Shown: in pieces, positions 25,560 to 34,225 of the stretch
Layout: each line of letters opens with the position of its first letter
Position numbering within the stretch: position 1 is the stretch's first letter
Assembly (NCBI GenBank): GCA_030693515.1
Contig: JAUYAK010000111.1
Span: 1 to 42,807, forward strand
DNA from: Opitutaceae bacterium
Lineage (GTDB): Bacteria; Verrucomicrobiota; Verrucomicrobiia; Opitutales; Opitutaceae
Reading direction: 5' to 3'
DNA length: 42,807 nucleotides
The notes under the pieces: model-generated
Told to the model about the DNA's origin: nothing
Databases searched by the model: none
What the model saw: only the letters and a program-made list of their open reading frames with translations
Program-made: the position numbers and the translations under genes

Positions 25560-27851
25560 TCAGTTCACCGAAATCGTGCGGGCCAGCGGCTCGCCAAAGA
25601 TTACGGCATCATAAGCGCGCCCGGTAGGCGGGCTGACTACCGTGATCGTTCCCGTTATCGACCCACGTTTTTTGGTGCGGCCGGACGATAGCACCACCTG
25701 CCCGTTGGCATCGGTCTTGCCCGTAACCTTAGTGGAAACGAGTCCAGACCATTGCAACGTGACGGTCGCACCCGCGACCGGCCGATCGAGGCGGTCGCGC
25801 ACCAAGAGCGTGGCAACCGCACCGGTGCCGCCGTTGGTGGTAGCGGTGGTCAGCACATATTGCCGCAGGTCGATGTCGGTGTTGCGGTCTGCCGCAATGG
25901 CCACCGCAGTCGTCACGGTCGAGTTCGCCCCGCCATTGTCGGTCACGCTCAGCGACACGGTGTAGTTGCCCGGCGTCGAGAAAGTTTTCGCCGGCGCGAT
26001 CGCGGTCGAGGTGGTGCCATCACCGAAATTCCAGAGATACGAGGCAATCGTGCCATCCGGGTCGTAGGAACTCGCCCCCGAAAACGCGATCGCGACCGGG
26101 GCCGTGCCGGTGTTCTGGTTGGTGGAAATCACCGCCACCGGCACCTGGTTGGCCGGGGCATTGACCGTGATGGTGAGCGCCGCCGAACCGGTCAGCCCGT
26201 CGTTGTCCGTGACCGTGAGAACGGCATTGTAAGTGCCAGGTGTGGTGTAGAGGCAGCTGGCGTTCATGGATAGGGAGGTCGTGCCGTTGCCAAAATCCCA
26301 CCGATAGGCGGTGATGCTGCCATCGGCGTCGGTGCAGTTCTGACCGGAGAAGTTGACCGAAAACGCCGCCGTGCCCACGACCGCGGAGGCGGAAGCCACG
26401 GCGACCGGCGCCTGCCGCGCGGTGGTCGGCACCAGCGAACCTGTGATGAGATAATTGCCCACGCTGCCATAGCTCGAGAATCCGTCCGTGGCGGGATTAC
26501 CCGTGCCGAGGCTGCTCAACCGGAGGTAGTAGCTGCCCGCTGTCAGCGTCGGCGTAAAGCTGACGTTGACCATGCTCGGCGCACTCGTGAGCAGGACTTG
26601 GCCCGCCGAGTTCAGCAGCTCGGCCTTCAGCAGCAAATTGGGGGATGGCGACGGCGAAACGATATTCAGCACGATAGCGCCGCTGCCGGTGTCGAAGCGG
26701 AAGACGTCTACATCCGCGCGGGTCTCGATCGTGCCGCCACTGGCGACCGTCGGGCCAGACAGCACGGTGGCGGTCGCGAGATTGTTGCCATGGTCGTCAA
26801 CGGCGAGCGGCGCATGCGTGGCGATGATGGCGAAGTCGTCCTCCGTGTTGTTGGCGTTGGCATACTCGCCCTTGCTGAATTGAACGATACCCTTGTAGTA
26901 ACCGACGCCCATGATCGGGGCCCAGTCACCCTGACCGGTGTAATACTCAGTCGGCGAAGTGCCGCCGAGCCCGTCGTGGTTCAGGCCCATCGTGTGACCG
27001 ACCTCGTGCGAGGCGGCTTCGGCGATGTAGCGGTCATTGTTGGCGAGCTGAGCGGTGAACACCCACGTCGGCGTATCGGAATTCCAGCTGAAGGAGCCGA
27101 CATAGCCGGACCCGCCCGCATTGGGGTTATACCAGTTGGTCGGACTGATGACCACGCGGATGCCATAGGCGAGATCGCCGGAAGAGGTCTTGCGCAGGGC
27201 CTCGACTCCAGGGTCCTGCGTCGTCACGTCCACGAGGAACGGCGCATAGTCCTCAGCGACACGCTTCCAAATCGCGAGGATGGAGCCGCGCTCCGCGTCG
27301 TTGAAGGTCGTGGGATCGCCATCGAGATCAAACGGCGCCGAGACAATCGTCGCGCCACCGGTAAAGGCGCTGTTCCAAATCGTGCCGCTGGTCGTGTGTC
27401 CCGTGAAATCCAAATAGATGACGCGGGTCGCGCCGGGCAGGCTGTGCAGTTGAAAAACATCGACCGTCGCACCCGCGGCGAGCTGGGCGGTGGAAGACGA
27501 AGCCGTGATGGCGTTGCCCGGTGCGTGGGCGGGGCCACCCTGCCGCGCGGCACCGGGACGCACCGCGAGACCATCGCACGCAAAGGTGAGGAGGCCGTTG
27601 ATGTCCACTCCCAGCGAGGGCTGTGTGCGGAGCATCGTCGCGAGGCGCTGCGCATCGAGCCCATAGGCCCGGGCGACCTCCGGCATGCGATCACCGAGGG
27701 CCTCGATGGCGGCGGCGCCCCGCGCCTGGGCGGGGAGGCGGACGCCGGTCGCAGGCTGCGCCCAGAGGGCAGAGGTCGCAGCCAGCATCAGTGGGAAAAA
27801 AGCGGCGCGGGAGAAAATCCCGGCGCGGCGAAAAAGTGGATTTGAGGTCAT
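25560..27851 (-). CDS. Secreted metzincin zinc protease with PKD domains
   Basis: The 763-residue protein opens with a signal sequence (FFPLMLAATSALWAQ). A propeptide-like region precedes a reprolysin/M12-like catalytic domain with the metzincin zinc motif HEVGHTMGLNHDG (near residues 283-295) and a Met-turn WAPIMGVGY. A bacterial pre-peptidase-type domain follows (VFRFDTGSGAIVLNIVSP, SYYLRLSSLG), then two PKD domains (YRWDFGNGTTS and YLWNFGDGTTS) and a final Ig-like domain. It is probably exported to digest protein outside the cell, with PKD domains binding substrate or surface. The ATG at 27851 follows a CGGAGA ribosome-binding site. It lies between two prepilin operons but on the opposite strand. 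Confidence 0.88.
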   Translation of the reverse strand: MTSNPLFRRAGIFSRAAFFPLMLAATSALWAQPATGVRLPAQARGAAAIEALGDRMPEVARAYGLDAQRLATMLRTQPSLGVDINGLLTFACDGLAVRPGAARQGGPAHAPGNAITASSSTAQLAAGATVDVFQLHSLPGATRVIYLDFTGHTTSGTIWNSAFTGGATIVSAPFDLDGDPTTFNDAERGSILAIWKRVAEDYAPFLVDVTTQDPGVEALRKTSSGDLAYGIRVVISPTNWYNPNAGGSGYVGSFSWNSDTPTWVFTAQLANNDRYIAEAASHEVGHTMGLNHDGLGGTSPTEYYTGQGDWAPIMGVGYYKGIVQFSKGEYANANNTEDDFAIIATHAPLAVDDHGNNLATATVLSGPTVASGGTIETRADVDVFRFDTGSGAIVLNIVSPSPSPNLLLKAELLNSAGQVLLTSAPSMVNVSFTPTLTAGSYYLRLSSLGTGNPATDGFSSYGSVGNYLITGSLVPTTARQAPVAVASASAVVGTAAFSVNFSGQNCTDADGSITAYRWDFGNGTTSLSMNASCLYTTPGTYNAVLTVTDNDGLTGSAALTITVNAPANQVPVAVISTNQNTGTAPVAIAFSGASSYDPDGTIASYLWNFGDGTTSTAIAPAKTFSTPGNYTVSLSVTDNGGANSTVTTAVAIAADRNTDIDLRQYVLTTATTNGGTGAVATLLVRDRLDRPVAGATVTLQWSGLVSTKVTGKTDANGQVVLSSGRTKKRGSITGTITVVSPPTGRAYDAVIFGEPLARTISVN

Positions 27852-28231
27852 GCGTCTCCGAATTGCGGGATAATCGCGTCCAACAAAACCCGAGAGATTA
27901 CCTACGCCCGCATGAGAACATACCGCACATATTTAACGTTATTAATTATCATTCAGCATGAAGCAAAGACCTAGCCATCCGGCCCAGCCACAGCCGGCCG
28001 GCATTCACGGCCCGTTCACAAGTCGGGTAATATTTCATCAGATACGTTCTAAAGCCCCGCGTTTCCAAGCGTGGCGCGCCACGGCCTCCCGGAGGAACGC
28101 AGGATATCACCCCAGTCCGTCCACTACAGCGAACGACCAAAGAAGCATTCAGGCCTACTGACAATAGGCCTGTTTCCCTGCGTCGTCGGCCTCTAACGCG
28201 GAGGCGAAAAGCCGATTATGATATTCGCGCC
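27852..28231. other. Divergent intergenic region between protease and prepilin trio B
   Basis: This 380-base gap holds the upstream sequences of two divergent genes. An AT-rich patch (TTTAACGTTATTAATTATC near 27930) contains the 8-base palindrome TAACGTTA and is a plausible promoter or operator site. A 14-base palindrome CGTGGCGCGCCACG lies near 28070. A hairpin AGGCCTA-CTGACAA-TAGGCCT lies at 28151-28171. A 67-codon frame at 27958-28161 has no ribosome-binding site and I do not call it a gene. Confidence 0.5.
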
Positions 28232-28732
28232 ATGAACATTCCCGCATCCCACCTTTCCGGCGTGCTGCCGTCCGACCGGGCGGCCCGCCGCCGCGGGCGC
28301 ACCGCCGGATTCACCATCCTTGAGGTCATGATGGCGACCTTCGTCATGGCCCTCGGCATCGCCACCTCGATCATCGCGATGCAGGCCGGCTTCAAGCACC
28401 TCGACCTCGCCCGCGGCACGACGCTCGCCTCGCAGATTCTGCAGAGCGAGATGGAGCGCATCCGGCTGATGAGCTGGACGGGCGTCACCGGGCTCCCCGC
28501 CAGCCAGACCTTCGATGGCGCCGCCAATTTCACGACCAGCGCAAAAATCACCGGCAAGTATTCCGTCACTCGCACCGTCACCGCCGACGCTGCGCGGCCG
28601 ACCGAAGCGCGCGACATCGCCATCAGCGTGACCTGGGCCGGCTACGACGGCCGCGCCCATACGCGCAGCTTCAGCAGCACCTACGTGAAAAACGGACTTT
28701 ATGACTACTACTACACCATCGCCCACCCGTAG
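28232..28732 (+). CDS. Type IV prepilin-like protein, trio B first gene
   Basis: The 166-residue product has a basic leader followed by the prepilin motif TAGFTILEVMMATFVMALG (Gly before Phe, Glu at +5) and a short globular domain. It is the paralogue of the gene at 20817: both share ASQILQSEMERIRLMSW-type and WAGYDGR segments and end in NGLYDYYYT-type tails. Its last 32 bases overlap the second prepilin gene. Unlike trio A, no two-component genes precede it; a divergent protease gene lies upstream. Confidence 0.88.
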   Translation: MNIPASHLSGVLPSDRAARRRGRTAGFTILEVMMATFVMALGIATSIIAMQAGFKHLDLARGTTLASQILQSEMERIRLMSWTGVTGLPASQTFDGAANFTTSAKITGKYSVTRTVTADAARPTEARDIAISVTWAGYDGRAHTRSFSSTYVKNGLYDYYYTIAHP

Positions 28733-29276
28733 TCGCACGCGCCGCAATGGCGGCTTCACCCTCGTCGAAATGATGGTCGGCTCGACGCTGGCCGCCTTCA
28801 TCCTCGCGGGCATCCTCACGGTCTTCCTCTTCCTCGGGCGCAGCGGCGCCAACGTGAGAAACTACAGCGACATGGAGGCGCAGGCCCGCAAAGCCCTCGA
28901 GACCTTTGCCGAGGATGTGCGCCAAGCCAGCGCCATCGCGTGGGCGAGCAATGTGAGCGTCACGCTCACGGTGAACAGCGCCAATGTCGGCTATGCCTAC
29001 TCGAGTTCCACGGGCATTTTTTCCCGCACCGATGCCAGCGGCACACGCACGCTCATCAGCGGCATCACGGAGGGTTCGTTTGTCTTTCGCTCCTTCAATA
29101 TCGCCGGCACCGAGTTGCCGCTCGCCACCGCGGCCAATCTCACCGCCGCCGGCTCCAGCACCAAACAGCTCCAAATCTCCCTCGAGGCCTCGCGCTCCAA
29201 CGTGACGGTCGTCAACGCCACCAACGCCGTGCTCTCCGCGCGTTTCATCCTCCGCAACAAAATCGTGACCGCCTGA
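28701..29276 (+). CDS. Type IV prepilin-like protein, trio B second gene
   Basis: This 191-residue protein has the leader and motif NGGFTLVEMMVGSTLAAFIL, then a globular domain with NYSDMEAQARKALETFAED and a C-terminal SARFILRNKI. It matches the trio A second gene in layout and sequence. The ATG lies inside the codons of the preceding gene's C-terminus, and the next gene starts 7 bases after its stop, so the set is likely coupled. Confidence 0.88.
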   Translation: MTTTTPSPTRSRTRRNGGFTLVEMMVGSTLAAFILAGILTVFLFLGRSGANVRNYSDMEAQARKALETFAEDVRQASAIAWASNVSVTLTVNSANVGYAYSSSTGIFSRTDASGTRTLISGITEGSFVFRSFNIAGTELPLATAANLTAAGSSTKQLQISLEASRSNVTVVNATNAVLSARFILRNKIVTA

Positions 29277-29283
29277 CGCCGCC

Positions 29284-30735
29284 ATGCACCACCACCGCCG
29301 CACTTTTCCCGCCCGCCGCGATCGCGGCTCCCTCCTCATCGTCGCGATGCTGCTCTGCGCCATCATCGGCGTCTCGCTCGTCAGCTACATGCAGCTCGGC
29401 AAGACCAACCTCTCGATCTCCAATCGCGCGTTCTACAACAACGCCGCGATGAACCTCGCGGAAAACGGCCTCGAGGAAGCGATGTATTCCATCAACAAAA
29501 AGATCGCCGATACCTCCTACAGCTGGACCGCCAACGGCTGGACCGCCGTCAACAGCGGTGCCGATGCCCGCCGTATTTTGCCGACCTCCGGCAGCTACAC
29601 CTTCGACCAAAACGCCACCGGCACCGTGCGCGTCTACGTTTACGGCTACCAAGGCACCGCCCCCAAGGGCGTGGCCCGCTCGACCATCACGCTCGGCGGC
29701 GCGACCAGCCGCACCATCGAGAAATGGGTCGAAATCCAGCTCCGCAAAACCTCCAAGTTCTCCAACGGCCTCGTCGCGAAGGACAGCATCACCTTCTCGG
29801 GCAACAACGCCTCGGTCGACAGCTGGAACTCCGATCCCGACAACAACCCCGCGACCGCTGCGATTCCCTACAGCTCGAGCGTCAAAAATGACAACGGCTC
29901 CGTCGGCAGCATTTCCGTGTCGGTCAACTCCATCCTCGTGCAAAATGCCGACATCTGGGGCTACGCCTCCACCGGCGGCGCGCTGCCGAGCGTCGGCTCC
30001 AATGGTGTCATCGGCCCCTTTGGCACGGCCAGCGGCACGATGGACCTGACGCGCGTCGCCACCGATTTCACCGCCAGCTTCGACACCGTGACGGCGCCCA
30101 CGACGGCCGCCTATTCCCTCGGCAGCATCACCACCACCCTCAGTCTGCCGCGCACCGGCGATGTCGCCGCCGCCGACGGGAAATTCTACTACACCGCAGC
30201 GCAGATTAATTATAACAACGCGACCTTCAGCATCGCGAAGCGCAACGTCAGCGATGCCTCGCCCAAGGTCGTGCTCTCGCTCACCAGCACCACCACGAGC
30301 ATCGACATCGGCGGCGGCAGCGGGGCCCTCAACGTCCAAACCGATGCCACGCTCGAAATCTACGCGCCCGGCGACATCAAGATCGCCGGCCAAGGCATCA
30401 TGAACGGCGGCACCACCGCCGGCACCTCGAACCAGCCCATCAACCTCCAAATCTGGGGCACGAAGACATCCGGCGTGCAGGACGTGCAGATCGCCGGCAA
30501 CGGCTCGCTCAGCGCCGTCGTTTATGCCCCCCAGGCCTCGCTCAAAATCAACGGCAACGGCGACGTGATGGGCTCCTTCATCGCGAACGACATCAAGGTC
30601 GTGGGCAATGCCGCCTTCCACTACGACGAGTCCCTCGGCAATTTCGGCGGCGGCAACCCCTACCGCGTCTCCGGTTGGAAGGAGCTCACGACCGCTGCCG
30701 CTCGCGCCGCTTACTCGGGCGTGCTGAGTTTCTGA
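29284..30735 (+). CDS. PilX-like pilus protein with DUF7305-type C-terminus, trio B third gene
   Basis: The 483-residue protein has a basic start and hydrophobic helix (GSLLIVAMLLCAIIGVSLVS) followed by the PilX-like MNLAENGLEEAMYSINKKI. The middle and C-terminal parts repeat the pattern of the trio A protein: ITFSGNNASVDSWNSDPDNN, QIAGNGSLSAVVYAPQASLK, NGNGDVMGSFIANDIKVVGN and AFHYDESLG. The repetitive Asn/Gly turns suggest a beta-helix. It is probably a minor pilin or pilus-associated scaffold; no enzyme motif is seen. A GC-rich hairpin follows the stop. Confidence 0.8.
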   Translation: MHHHRRTFPARRDRGSLLIVAMLLCAIIGVSLVSYMQLGKTNLSISNRAFYNNAAMNLAENGLEEAMYSINKKIADTSYSWTANGWTAVNSGADARRILPTSGSYTFDQNATGTVRVYVYGYQGTAPKGVARSTITLGGATSRTIEKWVEIQLRKTSKFSNGLVAKDSITFSGNNASVDSWNSDPDNNPATAAIPYSSSVKNDNGSVGSISVSVNSILVQNADIWGYASTGGALPSVGSNGVIGPFGTASGTMDLTRVATDFTASFDTVTAPTTAAYSLGSITTTLSLPRTGDVAAADGKFYYTAAQINYNNATFSIAKRNVSDASPKVVLSLTSTTTSIDIGGGSGALNVQTDATLEIYAPGDIKIAGQGIMNGGTTAGTSNQPINLQIWGTKTSGVQDVQIAGNGSLSAVVYAPQASLKINGNGDVMGSFIANDIKVVGNAAFHYDESLGNFGGGNPYRVSGWKELTTAAARAAYSGVLSF

Positions 30736-30738
30736 ATC

Positions 30739-30767
30739 GAGGCGCGCCCGCCTTGGCGCGCCGCCTC
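30739..30767 (+). terminator. Possible terminator hairpin after trio B
   Basis: GAGGCGCGCC faces GGCGCGCCGCCTC with a short loop directly after the stop of the PilX-like gene. There is no U-run, so Rho-independent activity is uncertain. Confidence 0.4.
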
Positions 30768-30903
30768 AAAATTTCAGCATCACCCTTCTCGGCTTGCGGC
30801 GGCGCATTCCGCGGCGGTCATGCAGCGGAAGCTGATACTCTATTTCGAGGTGTGGCCGGCTCCGAGCTGGCCAAGGTGAAGGACGATTCGCTCGCGGGAA
30901 CTC

Positions 30904-31033
30904 ATACCAACGTCCGCTTCCTTTTAGACCTTTGTCATTGCGAGGTGCGCGCAGCGCGCACTGGCAATCCAGCTGGATAGCTTCGTCGCCCAGCTCCTCG
31001 CCATGAGATCTAGACTTGAAGGGATGTTGGTAT
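30904..31033. repeat. Complete nested palindromic repeat (copy C)
   Basis: The left arm is ATACCAACGTCCGCTTCC followed by TTTTAGAC; the right arm reverse-complements to ATACCAACATCCCTTCAAG followed by TCTAGA. The interior differs from copy B: it is a dyad opening TCATTGCGAGG and closing CCTCGCCATGA, with GGCAATCCAGCTGGATAGC between, a sequence type dispersed in several unrelated bacterial genomes. Same outer ends, different core. Confidence 0.8.
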
Positions 31034-31068
31034 CAGGCGGCTTGAGGAGGCGCGATCCACCGGTCCGT

Positions 31069-31244
31069 AAGCTCAGGCTTCAAAGGACGTTGGCCTGATA
31101 CCGACGTCCCTTTGCTTTTGGATTTCTGCCTGTGGTAGGGCGCGGACTCCGCTCCGCGCCGGTTCGAAGGACGACGACGGCGGCGAGCGGAGTCGCCGCC
31201 CTACCCAAGGCGGCCCAAGAGTCCAAAAGCAAAGGGCCGCTGGC
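31069..31244. repeat. Half copy plus complete nested palindromic repeat (copy D)
   Basis: A right-type half arm (CTTCAAAGGACGTTGG, 31078-31093) abuts a full element at 31098-31244. The full element's left arm is ATACCGACGTCCCTTTGC followed by TTTTGGA, and the right arm TCCAAAAGCAAAGGGCC. The core is a dyad starting GGTAGGGCGCGGACTCCGC and ending GGAGTCGCCGCCCTACC. The same TAGGGCGG type of core appears on its own at 42696-42767. The tetramer CCTG follows TTGG/CTGG at both the half arm and the full element. Confidence 0.75.
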
Positions 31245-31359
31245 CTGAGGCTGGAGATAAAGAGGGCATCGGAGCCGCCACATTATCGACCAAAGCGGTC
31301 GCCGGGCTCACTCCCCACGCACCTGAGCGCAAACCCACAAAGGAGCCGCCCACCCGGGC

Positions 31360-34221
31360 TCAATGCGGCAACGCCTCGATGGCCGTCTTCATCGCGGCGT
31401 ATTCCGCCGCAGTGATATCCTTGAAGCCCAGGCGCCGTGCCCCGAGCAGAATCGGCTCGAGCGGCAGATCGTGGTTCGCGCTGCGCAGGCTCTGGTGGAG
31501 GCCCCAATAACGGCCGGGCGCGGAATAGATGCGCAGGTTCCAAGGTTCCATCGCCACCCGGCTCTCGAACATCGCCACCATCGAGCCGCGGATGTAGAGG
31601 CCCGCACTGCCCCAGACCTCGAGCAGGCGGGGGAAATTATGCACTCCACCGCTCGCCTGCCCGTTGCCCGTCGTCGACGGAGGCCCATCGGTCAATCCGA
31701 CGGGATTATGGTTCGTGGGCACGATGCCGACGAGCAGCGCCGTCGAAATCTCCGTGGCCGTGGCGCCAAACTTAGTCGTGCGCGCCGACCCGGAGCCGGC
31801 GGCAGTGTTCCCCAGGTTCGGGAGGGCCGCCGGAATAAAGGAAAGGTCGATGCCATCCCCGGCATTGCTGCCGCCCGGCTGAGTGGTGGCCCAGGATGAA
31901 CTCCATCCGCTCGATCCGGTGCGATGCGCACTCAGCGAATCGCTCCATCCTGAAATCTGCCTGTAAGTGGTGTCATAGGCCGGCATCGATAGAATCGTGA
32001 CGGCGTCCGCCATCACGGAGCAGAGCCGCTCGGCAGCCGAGTCAGGATACCGCGCGCTGTAGCCGGCGGGGTTGGCGTTGTCCGACGCGGTGGCGTTGAT
32101 GGTGCCATCGGCGTTGAAGTGGCCGACAATGTAAGCCGCATCGTTCGTCGCGAAGGTGAAGCCGGTCATGCCCGGGTAGGTCCCGCCATCCAACGACACG
32201 ATGCGCCCGCGGCCATTCCACAGGCGCACCGCGGAGTCGATGCGATCCGGCAGACCGTCCGCGTTGGCGTCGCCGCGGACTTCCGCATCGACCGAGTGGA
32301 TGTAAACGGTGACGCCGTCGAACCATGGCTTGGTCGCGACCGTGCTCGCCAAATCAGTCGGGCCCACGGCAAATGAACCTGGGTTGGTTGTGATGAGGGC
32401 ATCGGCCGGATTCGCCGGCGCGAAGTAAATCCGATAGGGATCCTGCGCCGTCAGCGTCGAGGAGGTCGGGAAAGTGTTGAACGAGCCACCGAGACCAAGA
32501 CCGTAGGCGGCCGGAGCCGCCGAGCTGGCGGGATTGTAGATTGAGCTGCCCCAGTTGGTGGCGTTGGGCGCGGCCGGATTGTAGATGCTGCTGGTAGTGG
32601 CAGTCGCGACATAGCTGAGGGACGTGCCCGACATGGTCCGCTCGACGGCCATGCGGAAGCGCGTGAGGTCGAAATCGATCTTCACGATCGGCCGCGGCGT
32701 ATAGGGATTGGCCGAGCGGAACGATCCGGTCGAGAGCTGCGAGCCCGCACCCGAGTTGTTTTTCGCGCGACGCAAATCGTAGAAATAGGCGTCGGAGAAA
32801 CTGGTCATCGTGGGGACGCCGCCCACGGTGTAACCGGAAGACGCCACATCGACGCCGCCGCCCTGAATCGTCCGCAGGACCTGATTGTGCCCGATGGAGG
32901 TGGAGCCCGTGTAGCGGTTGGGCAGGTTATTCACGTTGGCGTTCAGGTTGCCGTAGCTGGGCTGGCCGGGCAAAATCACCTCGACCATCGAGTGGGAGAG
33001 ATCGGCGTTCACCGTGTTGAGCCAGCAACGGTAGGAGCGCGCGCGCATGCTGACGGTGGTGCCGTCGGGCTTGTAGCCGGTGCGGGTGGCGTTGTCGGGA
33101 TTGACGATGATGTAGAGGCCGGCCTTGCGCGCGATTTTGGTCTCCTTGAGGCCCGCGGTGTCCGTCGTATCCGGCCGCGCGATGATCTGCCGGCCGTTGT
33201 TGCGGTCGTCCTCGGGCGTCGAGGCGAGGTCAACCTTGGAGTAGTTCGAGATTCCGGGCAGGACGAGGGGCGTCACACCATGCACGCTGGTGCGGAGATT
33301 TACGCCGTAGCTTGTCGTCGCGAAGACTTTGAAGTTGTTCTGCGTGGTCGTGGTCTCGGTGGCGCTGCCATACTTATGATCGCGCCAGACGGACGCGCCG
33401 CTCTGGATGTCGGTCACCACTCCGGTGGTCGTATGCTGGAAGCGCAGCGGGCCGTTTCCGCCCGGCCCGGCATCGGTCCCGCCCTGGTTGTTAATCCAGG
33501 TGCCCTGCCGGATGCTGTTGGCATAGAAACCCATCGAGGCCGAGACGCGATCAAGGAACGAGACGTTGGCCGTGAAGCCCGTCGCGCTGCGGGCGCTGAG
33601 CTCGCCATTGCAATGCACCGGCCCGGCGAGGGTCATGTCGGCGCCGGGCCAAATCTCCATGTCCATGTTGTAGAACACGGCGAACTGGAACAGCGGCACG
33701 AAATCCACCGCGAGGTTGTGCTGGCTGTAGGCGGGGATGGACCCAATCGCGCCGTGGCGCGCGGTCGCCTTGGCGATGATGGGGACGCTGGCGGTGTTCA
33801 CCTGCAGGCCGGCGTTGGGATCGCCCGGATTAGTGGCGGGATTGATGAACTGCAGACCGGTGGAACCGGTAAGGCCGGCCCGCACCTCCATGTTGGCGCC
33901 CGTGGTGTAGGACGTGTCCGCCACCTGAAGAAAGTTCAACGGCGGCAAATCGATCTCGTTGGCCCCGGTCATGAAGGCAATCGGGGTCGTGCTGCGCAGG
34001 CGGTAGAGAATCGTGGTGATCTGCTCTGCGGCGTAAACCGAGATGCTCTCGGACATATTCTTCGCCCGCAGGATCACGCGATTGCGCTCGTTGCCGCGCC
34101 GCTCCGTGAGGGTGTAGCGCAGCATGCTTGCGGTCAGGATGGCCATGATGCCGGTGAGGACGATCACCGTGATCATGGCGGAAGCGCGCCGGGCGCGCGG
34201 CTGGGTCGGGAATGTTTTCAT
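31360..34221 (-). CDS. Large PilX-like pilus protein
   Basis: The 953-residue protein has a basic start and a hydrophobic helix (ASAMITVIVLTGIMAILTAS), followed by NMSESISVYAAEQITTILYR, the layout of PilX/minor pilin proteins without a classical Gly-Phe cleavage site. The very long remainder is Ser/Thr/Asn/Gly-rich and repetitive, with several NYNPA-, IYNPA- and DxDxDG-like stretches such as GDANADGLPDR that could bind calcium. It closes the operon after two prepilins, with only 4 bases between it and the gene before. It matches the trio third genes in position but is twice as long and not obviously homologous over its length. The start at 34221 opens the hydrophobic N-terminus. Confidence 0.75.
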   Translation of the reverse strand: MKTFPTQPRARRASAMITVIVLTGIMAILTASMLRYTLTERRGNERNRVILRAKNMSESISVYAAEQITTILYRLRSTTPIAFMTGANEIDLPPLNFLQVADTSYTTGANMEVRAGLTGSTGLQFINPATNPGDPNAGLQVNTASVPIIAKATARHGAIGSIPAYSQHNLAVDFVPLFQFAVFYNMDMEIWPGADMTLAGPVHCNGELSARSATGFTANVSFLDRVSASMGFYANSIRQGTWINNQGGTDAGPGGNGPLRFQHTTTGVVTDIQSGASVWRDHKYGSATETTTTQNNFKVFATTSYGVNLRTSVHGVTPLVLPGISNYSKVDLASTPEDDRNNGRQIIARPDTTDTAGLKETKIARKAGLYIIVNPDNATRTGYKPDGTTVSMRARSYRCWLNTVNADLSHSMVEVILPGQPSYGNLNANVNNLPNRYTGSTSIGHNQVLRTIQGGGVDVASSGYTVGGVPTMTSFSDAYFYDLRRAKNNSGAGSQLSTGSFRSANPYTPRPIVKIDFDLTRFRMAVERTMSGTSLSYVATATTSSIYNPAAPNATNWGSSIYNPASSAAPAAYGLGLGGSFNTFPTSSTLTAQDPYRIYFAPANPADALITTNPGSFAVGPTDLASTVATKPWFDGVTVYIHSVDAEVRGDANADGLPDRIDSAVRLWNGRGRIVSLDGGTYPGMTGFTFATNDAAYIVGHFNADGTINATASDNANPAGYSARYPDSAAERLCSVMADAVTILSMPAYDTTYRQISGWSDSLSAHRTGSSGWSSSWATTQPGGSNAGDGIDLSFIPAALPNLGNTAAGSGSARTTKFGATATEISTALLVGIVPTNHNPVGLTDGPPSTTGNGQASGGVHNFPRLLEVWGSAGLYIRGSMVAMFESRVAMEPWNLRIYSAPGRYWGLHQSLRSANHDLPLEPILLGARRLGFKDITAAEYAAMKTAIEALPH

Positions 34222-34225
34222 GGGA

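Larger units (their letters stand above)
30736..31359. other. Gene-free repeat-rich region between two convergent pilus operons
   Basis: No credible coding frame is present in these 624 bases. A GC-rich hairpin (30739-30767) follows the trio B stop. Two complete and one half palindromic elements occupy 30904-31244. The rest (30768-30903 and 31245-31359) shows nothing I can assign. Both flanking operons end here, so it is a convergent intergenic space. Confidence 0.7.

Noticed and set aside
27958-28161. 67-codon plus-strand frame in the protease-prepilin gap
   Set aside because: No ribosome-binding site, no recognisable domain and a composition of non-coding type.
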